Source: Azolla caroliniana (lineage: Eukaryota > Polypodiophyta). Taken from it: a stretch of 64,000 nucleotides of DNA. Positions 11,286 to 21,443 of this stretch are shown in pieces. Every line of letters starts with the position of its first letter. Within the stretch, counting starts at the first letter, position 1. Location of the stretch: contig JBHGNT010000003.1 of assembly GCA_043228905.1 (NCBI GenBank), forward strand, positions 5,270,001 to 5,334,000, written 5' to 3'. A model generated the notes under the pieces. The model did not search any database. It saw only the letters and a list, made by a program, of their open reading frames with translations, and was not told the origin of the DNA. A program made the translations under genes and the position numbers.

Positions 11286-11880
11286 TTAGCCTAGTGGAAA
11301 GGGCCTTTGTCCTTTGTAGTGTGTCTTGCATAACCATGCAACTTGAGTACTCCAGCGAGCTCCATAACAGATTCATACGAAACTTCTCAGCAATGTTTTG
11401 ATGTGTCAAACCTCCCTTTTCCATCAATATCAATGCCAACCACTTTTGCCACTCTTTGGAAGCAAACTATAGAGTGCTTAGAAATATATCTTTTGTTTTA
11501 TTTAAAAATACTCTGTATCATAGGCTACTGTTTAGCCAGTTTGAGGTGGGTTGTCCAATCAGATATCAAACAGCTTGCAAAAGGGAGCCATAGAGGAAAT
11601 ACCAAGTTTAGCAGCTATGGTCAAAACACAAAAGAAACAAACCATTGATATATGGAAGAAGTCTGTGTAGATACTCTGAATGAGTCTATCAGATCGGCTT
11701 TCCACGGGGTGTTGCACTTTTTTATCCTCACAATATAATTGGATTCTCAAAAACTCCTCCCCCAAAAGTCGAGCCACCCATCTCAAAAGTTTTTGAACTG
11801 TCCAATTGCAAGATTTCGTAAGTTCCTCGACCTTAGATTGTGATCTGATACCAACATCATATTTTGCTGGTTCCTCCACA
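11286..11880 (-). pseudogene. C-terminal remnant of a second LRR-Roc-COR unit
   Basis: On the minus strand, directly after the second LRR block of the big gene, the sequence jumps to the far C-terminal part of the family. LLRWVARLLGEEFLRIQLYC at about 11730-11800 matches SVRIQLYCEDHILPHPV of the gene. Then come a segment like FFYVLSVAIVMGIDSVDPL and, at 11286-11350, TQVAWLCKTHYKGQRPFPLG followed by TAA (11288-11286). The same PF-LG-stop ends the + strand pseudogene, so this is the family's normal C-terminus. The Roc, COR and middle regions of this unit are deleted and frames are broken. It overlaps the 3' end of the upstream reading frame (11783-11880). Confidence 0.75.
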
Positions 11881-13060
11881 GTTGGGCCTCGATGGCAGGG
11901 TTCTTCATAGAAAAGAGGGCTTTAATTTCAAAGAAAGGAAGGACGGAACGAGAAAGTGCATCCACCACCGCAGCAGTTGCAGATTGGCTTAATTCCTTGT
12001 CTTTAATGAAGCCTAATTGAAGACTGTATAGTTGAGGAGGCGAGGAAGGGGCGCTGCCAGCTGTTCCCGCCCTCTTCTTTGGCGGTGCTAGGTAATCCAT
12101 GAAATCCATTAGCTGCTCCTCTTCCATATATTTGCTGTCTAGAGAGAGCTCTTTGAGGTTGGGCCAGTGCCGCAGGAAACCAGTGCTCTTTCTCCAGTTC
12201 ATGCGTTTCGAATATATATGCAGTCTCTGGAGGGAGGCTGCGAGGGGCGAATGCGAGGAATGAAGGTTCGCCAATTTCACCACAAACTCTGCGGATACTC
12301 TCACACCCTCAAGGTGGAGGGATGTGAGGGACGTGAAGTCGCCTAACAGCTCCACGCACTCATCGCTAATCTTCATATCCTGAAGGGAAAGATGTTTGAG
12401 GCGTTTGTTTTTCTTGAGGGCACTCAGAAGACAATGACTACCCCTGAATTCTCGAGCCTGAATGACGAGGCTGCTGGGTGCCGCATCACGATCTGCAGCA
12501 AGAGAGAGCGCCTCCACCCAAGCTCTCTCCTCCTCTGCAGTTAGATCCAGGAGGAGATGGAGAGCTCCGCCTGTGAGATTGGCAGTAGCCATGAGGATGG
12601 CCATCCGTTGTTCGGTAGTGTCGGCATCTCTGAAATTGAACATCATGTCTGTGTTCCCCCAGTCCCAAACTGGATGATTTGGTTGCGGATCCTCGAGGCT
12701 ATTTATCGGTCGTCTCGGTCGTCGTTGTTCTGCAAAATTCCGTCTCATGATTCCCCTGTTCATTACATATGACCAATATGCTATTCCATGGTTTTGCAGC
12801 TTCTTCTTAGCGATGAGGAACAGGTTCTTAACATTAATTAGTTGAGGGAGTTGCTGCCCCAGCTCATGATGATCGCTAATACCCTTCAAAGTAATCGACA
12901 ATTTCTCCAAACTATCAAGAGCTGCTCTGGATTTCTCGCACGCCTCTGTAATTTCAAAGGAATTCCACATCATTTTCGTGAGGCGGTGAGGGGGTTGAAG
13001 TTTCTGGTGAAACATTTGAAAATTAGAAAGTTGGAATTGCAGGGATGCAGCCTCCACATC
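11783..13060 (-). other. Second LRR module fused in frame to the Roc-COR gene
   Basis: This segment repeats the exon 1 architecture in order: LQPPHRLTKMMW versus LRQPHRLINVRW, EACEKSRAALDSL versus VACEQSRNALNAL, DTTEQRMAIL versus DTTLEQSMTYL, GGALHLL versus GGAVHLL, LTSLHLEGV versus LTSLHLEGI, and the end NPAIEAQLWRNQ versus NPAIQAQLWRNQ. It stops just before the point where a P-loop should follow, so it is the N-terminal half of a tandem second gene. The in-frame junction lies at about 13050-13085, where the family's normal C-terminus (AWLCKAHHE...) runs straight into the second unit. Confidence 0.8.
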
Positions 13061-16000
13061 CCTCCTAAATTGCATTTCATGGTGTGCCTTGCATAACCAT
13101 GCAACTTGAGAACTCCCGCCGATTTTATCATCATAAATTGCATGCCTGAGACAGAACTTCTCAGCTATGTTTCCGACTGTGACACCTCCATTTTCCACCA
13201 ATACTGATGCCAACCACTTTTGCCATTCATTGAAAGACTCTATCATGCTTGGACATTCGGGAGAGATTGTTGATGAGGTAGTTATATCCTTTATTGATTC
13301 AACAATGCTCGATAGCAGAGGATACTGTTTCGCCAGTTGGCGGTGGCAAGTCCAATCAGTTTTGAAAAGGTTTGAAAGGGGATCAACAGAGTCAATTCCC
13401 ATTACAATGGCTACACTCAAAACATAAAAGAAACCATTAATATATGGAAGAGCTTTAGAGAGACACTCTGATTGAGACGTTGACCAGGAGGTGAGGATGA
13501 TGCCAGGTTGGTTTTGCACTGGGTGTGGCAGAATGTGATCCTCACAATACAATTGGATTCTCACCGATGTCACTCCTGAGAGTGAAGTCACCAGATTAGT
13601 TATTCCATTGTCACCATTGGTCGTAAGGATGGCGACACGAGGGAGTTGCTTCTCATTCTTATCCTCATTCCCCATAGGGAGCTTCAAGAGCGTACCTATA
13701 CATTTCTTAATCTTGGTCATCACATCCTTCCTCACATGTTGAAAGTTTTCATGTATTTCCCCTAGCTTCTCATTGATTTTGCTTAACCTCTTGTCTACCT
13801 CTAAGATCTCATTATTAGGAACATGTAAATTTGAGATGACCTTTCCCATATACTGGCTTGATTGTACCTCAATTGCTTCTTCTGATTCTAGCTTTACCAT
13901 GAACTTGCCGCATTTTACCTCAATTGCCTCTTCTAATATTTCACGCTCTTGCGCCAGGTTATTTTTTACGCTAGCGATGGTCAAATTTTGATGACTTTGG
14001 AGTTGCTCAAGTACATTGTCTTCATCATTCCTCAGCAATTCATCCCCAGATACTAGATCCAACCATGCTTTACATGAAATAAGAATTCCCCAATAATTCT
14101 CGAAACCAAGGAGATCAATTAAGTCATAAATTGTTTGAGGACAAGGCATATTCGTATTGCACTTCCAATCATAACATTGTGGCTCCCCTCGTTCAAGCTT
14201 TTCTCTTAGTTGTTCCTTCAAATAAGTTATTTTCATGCACTGATCTTCTCTGTCTTGTGCCCTTGATGGATCAACTAAGCATTCGGGTCGGATGACGCTC
14301 TCTATTATCTTCACCCCTTGGATGCCACTGGGTTGAGCTAGTATTGTAATCAAGCTGTCGATAATATGCCTCTCCACGTAAGCTAAGGTTCTCGGCATAT
14401 CTTCTACTTCAGTATTGTTTACAGCTCGAACCAACACATCGATGACATAGTTTGATTTTGCTTGGCACAACACCACAATGATCTCCTTGTTTGGAAACCG
14501 GATGGATATGGATTCCTTCCCAAGCATAATGTTAGCATTCGATTGGAATGCATTGTTAAATAAGACTTGAATCCTAGGAAAGATTCCTGGTGTAAGAAAA
14601 GTAAGGTCTTTCTTTTCGCACTCTAACCTTCGACCCCTATACACAAAAGAATCATTATCACCTAAGTTGCATGTTGGTGGCAATGAAGCCCATTGAAGCT
14701 GCTGTACACCCACATTTACCAATATTGCTGGGATAAAGATAAGATCTGCATTGCTTTCAGAGTCTCCATGGTCAATGGCAACTTTGCAACATAAATGCAT
14801 TTCTTCCATCAATTTTAGCACTAGTGATCCCTCTACTTTAAATCCAATAGTGGATTCCAAGTTCCCCTCTAGTAATTCTCTAGCTACACATCCATTGTTA
14901 AATACAACGGTATCTTCAGATGGTTCAGACTTTGTGATGCAAATGAGGGTGGCTATGATGTGATTATAGAACCAGTTGGGATCAAGAACAATGTGTTTGG
15001 TTTTGTTGGTGTATATGATGCTTCCCGACTCGCTCAAGGTTGAGGCAATCGTATTCAAATTGACTGTAGCATTGAGACTAGAATGTTTACCCATCTTACA
15101 AATTTCCGTAAACTTGTTCCATGGAATGATTCGCTCATTTGTGCTCTTCAAATGCTTGGACAATTGTTTGCTTACTTGTGTGCAGATGCTGTACACCTTA
15201 ACACCTCGGAGCATCTCTTTGGAAACTTTGAAGAAATGCTCGGCTACAGGTTTGACGGAGTCCTCCTGTCTCGCATCCACTTCGAAAGGAGGATCGACAA
15301 TGTCAATCGCCCATTTAAATTCTGATCGAAGTGAATTAATGCATGGTGAGAGGAAGCTTGAGACAGACACCATTTGATCTGCTCTTGTGAATACTACCAT
15401 CAGTTTAAGAGTAGTGTTAGATTGGGGCCTTTTGGAGGCAAGGAACCTGAGCCAGTATCTGAAGCTTGATTTGAAGTCCGCCATTGTTTTCATAGGTCCT
15501 CCATCACTATTAGTGCTCAGCACAGGACTCCAAACAAAAACCCACAGAGATGGCATGTCGGGGAACATACAATCCTGGAAGGCAAGGAATTGTTGTTGGG
15601 CTGGTATGTCCCACAGGGAGAGCATAATTCCCTCTCTTTCGATGGCTCTGACTGCAATTCTCTGTATGGGGTCATCCTGGGTACCTGGGCGGACTGTAAT
15701 GTCTCTCAGCTTATTTCTCATTGATGGAATGCAGGGTGGATGGGTGGTGCGGACTTTTATTGCTCGAGCTCGTGTGGGGAAAGATGATATTCTGCGCTTA
15801 CGACGTCTGCGAAACGGCATGCGATCATAGATGGAAAGCATAGTGGACACAAGGGTAGTCTTTCCTGCAGCAAAGAGATTATGCAAAATACAAGCGTTAG
15901 GGTTTGCCTTCTGAGATCAAATCAAGTTGTCTGATGTAAATATTTTAGAGACGGCGTTTGCCTGAAAATGGATCTCCACAGATGACCAATGGCATGGAAA

Positions 16001-17267
16001 TGCAAGGCCCTAGCTCCCAACCTGATCTCAGCATGCGACTGTGCTGGTTCCTCCATAGCTGGGCCTGGATGGCGGGATTCATCTTTGGATGCTGAAAGAA
16101 AGGAAGGCCGGATCGATCAAGAGCATCCACCACCGCAGCAACAGCAGATTGGCTTAATTCCGCTGATGCGTAACCTAAATGAGGACTATCTACTGCGTTA
16201 CGCTGCATATCAAGGCTGTATAACTGACGAGGTGATGTCTGGTCTTCCATGAACGTTGGTGGTAGGTGCTCCATGAAATTGATTAGCTCCTCCTCTCTCA
16301 TATCTCTAGTATAAGTGCCTAGAGAGAGCTCTTCGAGCATCGGCCAGTTGTGCAGGAAACCAATGCTTCTTCCCCAGTCAATGGATATAGAATCTATGTG
16401 CAGTCTCTTGACAGAGGATGTGAGGGATAAGTGTGCGGCACGAAGCTCCGCCAATTCTGCCACAAATTTTCCGGAGGCGTCTATACCTTCAAGGTGGAGA
16501 CTAGTGAGGGAGCTAAAGTCACGTAACACCTCTATACACTGATCGTTAATCCTCATCCACTGCAGCGAAAGATGCTCGAGGCCATTGAACTTCTTCAGAG
16601 CAGTAAGGACCTCATAAATGTCGAAATCACACTTGGAGATAAGCAAGCTCCTTGGCGTCGCATTACACTCTGCGGCCAGAGAGAGAGCATCCAGCCAAGC
16701 CGACTGTTCTTCTGGGGTGAGAACCTTGAGATGCAGGAGATGAACTGCTCCACCTCTAAAATGGGCGGCATACTTGAGGTAGGTCATGCTTTGCTCCAGA
16801 GTAGTGTCGCCCCTTAAATTGACCATGATGTCGTTGCTCCCCCAAGCTCGTTCTCTTCTGACGGTAGCATCACCATATGACTGATACGTTGTTGCTTGGA
16901 TTTCCTGCATAAAGATGAGGAAGAGATTCTTATCAGTGGGGTCATTCATCAGATGAGAGCGCTGATGATGATCACCTCTTGGGTTCAAAGCATTAAGAGC
17001 GTTTCTGGATTGCTCACACGCCACTTGGGTTTCATGGGAATCCCACCTCACGTTGATGAGGCGGTGAGGTTGTCGAAGACTCTGGTTATGAAGGAGGGAT
17101 GCAGCCTCCTCATCCGTATCATCCGTCCTACGGATGTGGAAGAGGTTCTTGAAACTGTCAAGAACTGTAGCCTTCAAATGGTGATACGGTTGAAGATTCT
17201 GACGTCGTCGTTGTTGTTGTTGTTGATGATGATGATGATGCCGGGAAGATGAAGCCTCTGCAGCCAT
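11783..17267 (-). CDS. LRR-Roc-COR-LRR GTPase-type protein, TORNADO1-like (two exons)
   Basis: Exon 1 is 17267-15962 and exon 2 is 15864-11783, giving about 1795 codons of protein. Exon 1 starts ATG with a His/Gln-rich tail (residues 12-25) and carries an LRR block (LEHLSLQWM, LTSLHLEGI, LEELSLGTY) before the P-loop GDPFSGKTT, which spans the intron. Exon 2 shows the Roc domain (altered G3 box WDIPAQ and G4-like FTRAD), then a COR-type region (HIVLDPNWFYNHII), a coiled-coil stretch (VDKRLSKINEKLGEIHENF) and a C-terminal domain. The family, as in Arabidopsis TRN1/LOP1, normally stops after such a C-terminus at about 1380 residues. Here the frame continues into a second LRR block (about residues 1395-1795) homologous to exon 1. 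Function is inferred only: a cytoplasmic scaffold GTPase. Exon 2 alone is open from an internal ATG at 15886, but that ATG lies in the intron. Confidence 0.8.
15865..15961 (-). other. Phase-1 GC-AG intron within the P-loop codon
   Basis: On the coding strand the donor reads TTTTCAG|GCAAACGCC and the acceptor TTTGCTGCAG|GAAAG. Splicing yields G|GA for the second glycine of the Walker A motif and the continuous motif GDPFSGKTT. Without splicing exon 1 would end four codons later at a stop. No GT donor at this point preserves the motif. Confidence 0.8.
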
Positions 17268-17392
17268 GATAAATATATGTATGAACCAAGTGACCTGATT
17301 GTTTGGTTTGGTCTGATTAGATTTCCGCTTTCAACTTTCCTTTTTCTATTATCTCTAGTTCTATGACAGTTGAAATTTTGAATAGTGGTATG

Positions 17393-17487
17393 TAGGATTG
17401 ACGTACGTACATACGTACATCCATCCATACATATAATTCATACAATACATACATATATACATAAAATCCATACCATACATACAAACA
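17393..17487. repeat. ACAT/ACGT microsatellite
   Basis: This is a degenerate run of 4-base units (ACGTACGTACATACGTACAT, then CCATCCATAC and ACATACATATATAC) starting just after TAGGATTG. A similar TAGGATTGAC plus ACATACATCC block lies at 19068-19102. Confidence 0.8.
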
Positions 17488-17934
17488 TGGTGCGACTTGG
17501 TTGTCGTGGGTTTGGTGGACCATCCGCTACAAGTAATAATGGTGACTTTTAAATTGCAGGCGAGGATATTCTCGATCAAGTAGGGCATCAACAAGATGAT
17601 GTGGTGGGGATGGTTTCTACGTCCACACCAAATTTATTAATTATGGGCGTATTGTTGCATGTTTCTGTTCAAATAGTGGAGTAGATCTTGAGAATGACTA
17701 GCACAGGAATTGAAAACAGACAATGCTAATAGTCCAAGTCTAATTAACTTCTCAAGTGTATCTTATTATTGGTAAAGAGAAATTTGACATTGGGTGACTT
17801 GCCACAATGGCAACGTGTAGTACAAATAAAGAGAGATCACGATGGTAAGGAATGTATAAAGAAGAGATCGGAAGAAACTTGTATAATTACATATTTTGAG
17901 ATAGCCAATATATGTGAGATTAACTGTCTCCTGA

Positions 17935-18138
17935 GTGAGAGTATTGGGGAGCTTCTGTTCCATGTTGTGGCCAGAAATGCTCTACAAGTGTATTGAATCA
18001 CATAAATTTGCACAATAGGAAATGCTGAAGACATCATCAATATGGGAGCTAAGGTTGACTACTCTACCTTGCATTTAACTACTCTGAAGGGGACATTGTT
18101 GTAGTGCAATGGCTTGTCAGCAAGCATCCTCCATCTCG
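17935..18138 (+). pseudogene. Relic of the ankyrin/PGG gene
   Basis: SIGELLFHVVARNAL (from about 17940) matches SSGELPLHVAVRKGH of the intact gene at 19198. Then YSTLHLTT (about 18058-18082) matches YSPLHLAA, and a frame change leads to VVQWLVSKHPP (about 18100-18132), matching AVELLVSKHPA. Only the first two ankyrin repeats remain. There is at least one frameshift, and an internal segment is lost. It has the same strand and lies about 1.1 kb upstream, consistent with an old tandem duplicate. Confidence 0.75.
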
Positions 18139-18148
18139 AACTGCACAG

Positions 18149-19005
18149 GAAACTATATCCCAATGAAGACAAACAACAAACAACAAATTCAATTTACATT
18201 CCCATTTCTGGTGGCTTTAGCATCTTGTTCTTTTGGCACATTGAAATTCTACACATAGCATTAATTCAAATGTTTGGGGGCATTTATTCGTCTTTTCAAG
18301 TGAAATGCCGTGTTTCCTTTTCCTTCCATTAATTTTTGATTGGCCTCTATAGAAATTTGGAAAAGATTTTGGCACGCTCATGGACCAATTATTGAAACAA
18401 TTGTACATATTATTTGTCGAGGATAGAAATGTAAATAGGAAATGGGCTTGTTTGACATCTATAAAAGTAAGCCTAATTTAACATGGATAGTTGGCGAAGA
18501 ATACTTGAAAGCTTGGATCCATATAATAGACAATTTACGTACAATTCACCACTAATGGAATAGTGTCATTTTCAAAAGTGTATATTTAGCTTGTTTAAGT
18601 TTAGCTAATGTTACTTTGAGCGAAAGATCAAAAGTTGAGACGGGAGAGATTAGTGTACTCCATGAGAGATATATTATAAGTTGATGGTCACAATCCTCAC
18701 TAAGATGATTTGTGATTAAGCTACATATACAAAACACATGGCATAGTAAAAAGTTGATGCTGATTGAGCACATGCTCTCTCCTTTGCCTTCTCTTTTTTT
18801 TGGCCATCCAATTGATTATTATTTTATTTGGTCAGTAGCATGTTTGATGAATGGGAATTAAAACTATATTCGAATGAAGACAAACGACAAACAAAATTCA
18901 ATATGAATGACACAAGCAATGCAAACTTTAGTTGATTCGTTTTTATTTTCCCATTTTTTGTTGCTTTAGTCTCTTGTTCTTTTGTCGCATTGAAGATTTA
19001 CTAGT
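18149..19005 (+). repeat. Dispersed direct repeat pair
   Basis: The block at about 18149-18250 (ACTATATCCCAATGAAGACA... TCTTGTTCTTTTGGCACATTGA) recurs at about 18858-19005 (ACTATATTCGAATGAAGACA... TCTTGTTCTTTTGTCGCATTGA), the second copy carrying an extra internal stretch. The first copy directly follows the ankyrin relic and the second lies in front of the intact gene, consistent with a segmental duplication of the whole locus. Confidence 0.65.
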
Positions 19006-19110
19006 GGCAGTGAACGATGATAAAAGGTAGACAATAACATGGAGCTAAACAATTGAATAAGGCTAGGTAGGATTGACACATACATACATCCAGACATACA
19101 TCATAAATGG

Positions 19111-19119
19111 TATATATAA
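19111..19119 (+). promoter_or_regulatory. TATA box of the ankyrin gene
   Basis: TATATATAA lies 79 bases before the ATG, leaving room for a transcription start near 19145 and a short leader. It is assigned from position and sequence only. Confidence 0.5.
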
Positions 19120-19197
19120 ATGGAGGTATGGGCAAAATTCAACTGAATCTGTGAGTGCGTCTTCTTCTTTCTGAGTTACTACGGACAACGACAAAGA

Positions 19198-21102
19198 ATG
19201 TCGATAGACAACATTGCAAGAGACTTGCGGATGTATGCAGAGGAAGGTTGTGGCCAAGAGCTTCTGAATCTCATTGGGGAACTATCTGACTCCACGTTCG
19301 ACACCGTGATCACTAAGTTTGATGACAGCAGCGGAGAGCTTCCTCTCCATGTGGCTGTGAGGAAGGGCCATGGACTGGGTGTATTGGGTCAAATCTGCAC
19401 AAAAAGAAATGGGGAGGACCTCATCCATGTGAGAACTGAGGGGGGCTACTCTCCCTTGCATTTAGCTGCTCGCTATGGGAACATTGAAGCAGTGGAGTTG
19501 CTTGTCAGCAAGCATCCTGCTGCTGCTGATTGCAACCTCCCCGATGAGGTGAGCTACAACAGACCCTTGCACCTTGCTGTTCTTCATGGGCACAAAGAGG
19601 TCGCCGCCCGACTCGTCGAAGCGGGAGCCACGCTCACCCTCCAAAATGGTAAGAACATGGTTCCTCTAGGGTTTTGTGAAGATCCAGAGATGTTCCGGGC
19701 CCTTTTCTCGCGCATCGACGATAGAAGAATCGAGAAGGAGATGAAGTATTACAGGGAAAAGTTGTACCCCTGCAAAACCATTCTGCATTATGCCGCTCTT
19801 CATTGCACAGATGAAGCTTTGATCGAAAACCTTTACTTAGCTGCAGCTGGTATTCGGCCAAAACATCTACAAGGTCATCCATCAAGTAAGGAAGTGTTAG
19901 AGCATGTTGATGAAGAAGGGAACCCATTCTTGCACAAGGCCGGAAAGCATATGTTGAAGGTGATCTTCAAGGGGCTGATTAGGAAGGAGCGAGACTTCAC
20001 AAAGCTGTTGGTCATGAATTGTGGACTGTACGATGCTTTTATGGGCAACAGACAACTATATGATGAACTAGCGTCTGATGGGACGACTTCCCAATTCAGT
20101 TTGGAATCGATGCAAGGGGAGCTCCTGTTTAGGCTCAAGCAATGGAGACAGGATGTAGGCGACGAGGCAAAGCAAATCCTGAAGCAACCATGGACGAATT
20201 CTCTCCTTCCATATCTGGCACTTTACCTGGGTAAGCACGAGGTCTTGAACTTCATACTGGATTCAAGATTGGAGTTCACTTTGAATCAACCGGATGCAGT
20301 GGAGAAGAGGTCGTGCCTGCATTGGGCGGTGTTACACAATCGAGTGGACATTGTGGACAGGCTCTTTATCTGCTCCCTCAGCTGTTGCAAGGGCAAGAAG
20401 CGCAAGCAAGAGATGGTCGACTGTCGGATGAGGTTCAAGAAACCAAGCCCAAGTGTAGTGGACGGTGCAGGGATGACAGCATTCCATATTGCATTTAACC
20501 AGAAGAATGAGGTAATGATGCAGACCCTGAGGAGGCAGAAGGAATTCAATGAATACGAAGACAAATTGCTGAAGGACAGGGAAGTGTATGTGCAATCGGT
20601 GAATGCAATCCTGGTGGGTTCGGCATTGATAGCAAGTATCACATTCGCCGGCTGGTTGCAAGTGCCATCGCATGTGTTCGGCAGCAGGGCAATGATCACC
20701 TTCTGGATCACCAACAGCTTGTCATTCGTCTTCGCAGTTGCGGCCATGGGTTTAAGCATCGGGATCCTGCTACTCACGCCCACAAGCTACATCGGCCAAG
20801 TAGTGTTTGAGCTTCAAAGGGGTATCATGTACATTGCATTTCTCCTCATGTTCTCGTTGGCAGGAGCCACAGTAGCCTTTATAACAGCAGGTTTCGCTGC
20901 ATTTGGGAATCAAGCTCCCCAACCAGAGTACAACATAGCGATGGGAACCGCTACAGGTCTTGGCGGCTTTGTTTGTGTGCTCATTCTAACATATTACATG
21001 CGCCAAGTGAAACTTCACAGTTCCGCATATCGACAACAAAGGATCACTTCCCATAGCAATGAAGAGCATGAGCGTCCACGAGAAACAATAGACTTAGAGT
21101 AA
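19198..21102 (+). CDS. Ankyrin-repeat/PGG-domain membrane protein (ACD6-like), single exon
   Basis: The frame is open for 634 residues with no intron. Ankyrin repeats are visible at about residues 46-70 (GELPLHVAVRKGH), 83-107 (YSPLHLAARYGN), 120-145 (RPLHLAVLHGH), 193-215 (TILHYAALHC), 371-392 (SCLHWAVLHNRV) and 425-447 (MTAFHIAFNQKN). A PGG-type region follows from about 460 (VQSVNAILVGSALIASITFAG) with four hydrophobic segments at about 470-488, 500-526, 541-568 and 585-602. The tail is short and charged. The layout matches plant ACD6-like proteins, which act at the plasma or endomembrane in defence signalling; that role is family knowledge, not shown here. The Pro-Gly-Gly signature itself is not conserved in this copy. 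The frame has no disruption, so it is probably a working gene. Confidence 0.9.
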   Translation: MSIDNIARDLRMYAEEGCGQELLNLIGELSDSTFDTVITKFDDSSGELPLHVAVRKGHGLGVLGQICTKRNGEDLIHVRTEGGYSPLHLAARYGNIEAVELLVSKHPAAADCNLPDEVSYNRPLHLAVLHGHKEVAARLVEAGATLTLQNGKNMVPLGFCEDPEMFRALFSRIDDRRIEKEMKYYREKLYPCKTILHYAALHCTDEALIENLYLAAAGIRPKHLQGHPSSKEVLEHVDEEGNPFLHKAGKHMLKVIFKGLIRKERDFTKLLVMNCGLYDAFMGNRQLYDELASDGTTSQFSLESMQGELLFRLKQWRQDVGDEAKQILKQPWTNSLLPYLALYLGKHEVLNFILDSRLEFTLNQPDAVEKRSCLHWAVLHNRVDIVDRLFICSLSCCKGKKRKQEMVDCRMRFKKPSPSVVDGAGMTAFHIAFNQKNEVMMQTLRRQKEFNEYEDKLLKDREVYVQSVNAILVGSALIASITFAGWLQVPSHVFGSRAMITFWITNSLSFVFAVAAMGLSIGILLLTPTSYIGQVVFELQRGIMYIAFLLMFSLAGATVAFITAGFAAFGNQAPQPEYNIAMGTATGLGGFVCVLILTYYMRQVKLHSSAYRQQRITSHSNEEHERPRETIDLE

Positions 21103-21383
21103 AGGTTTCTTCTAAGGAACTAACACAAGCAAGTGGTACATTGATGGCCAGTTTCACCCCACTTGAAAACCAAATGTTTAAGTTCTTTTTAAATGTACTC
21201 AATAGTTATAGTAGAAATGTTAAATTCTTGGAAGTCCATACGAGAGAGAGAGAGAGAGAGCGCTCAATTAGTAAGGTTGCCCAATGAGGACCAGGAGTAA
21301 AACTTCTACATTCCATAGTGGCACCTAATGAATTAAGAAATATATATGTATGAAGTATACAAAATAGAAAGGTGAGAAAATTA

Positions 21384-21443
21384 GGTTTTGAACCTAAAAT
21401 TCAATGCTTGTAGTGTAACTACTTACCACTAAGGTAAGCTGAG
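21384..21443 (-). repeat. tRNA-like (SINE-type) Pol III promoter sequence
   Basis: On the minus strand CTCAGCTTACCTTAGTGGTAA resembles a tRNA D-arm/A box, and GGTTCAAAACC (21394-21384) fits the B-box consensus GGTTCRANNCC, with about 30 bases between the boxes. No target duplication or tail could be defined. Confidence 0.35.

Larger units (their letters stand above)
17268..19197. other. Intergenic region between two divergent host genes
   Basis: It separates the minus-strand LRR-Roc-COR gene and the plus-strand ankyrin gene. Contents listed separately are an ACAT-type microsatellite, an ankyrin-gene relic, a pair of dispersed direct repeats and a TATA-type promoter. The rest is AT-rich with no coding signal that I can support. 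Confidence 0.6.

Noticed and set aside
12462-12772. Small plus-strand frames within the second LRR block
   Set aside because: Shadows of the minus-strand LRR coding; no motifs.
15862-15886. ATG at 15886 as the true start of the large minus-strand frame
   Set aside because: It lies inside the intron. Only splicing from exon 1 rebuilds the P-loop, and the paralogue has the same arrangement.
20286-20783. 165-residue minus-strand frame inside the ankyrin gene
   Set aside because: It is a mirror of the plus-strand coding region, which has clear ankyrin and membrane segments.
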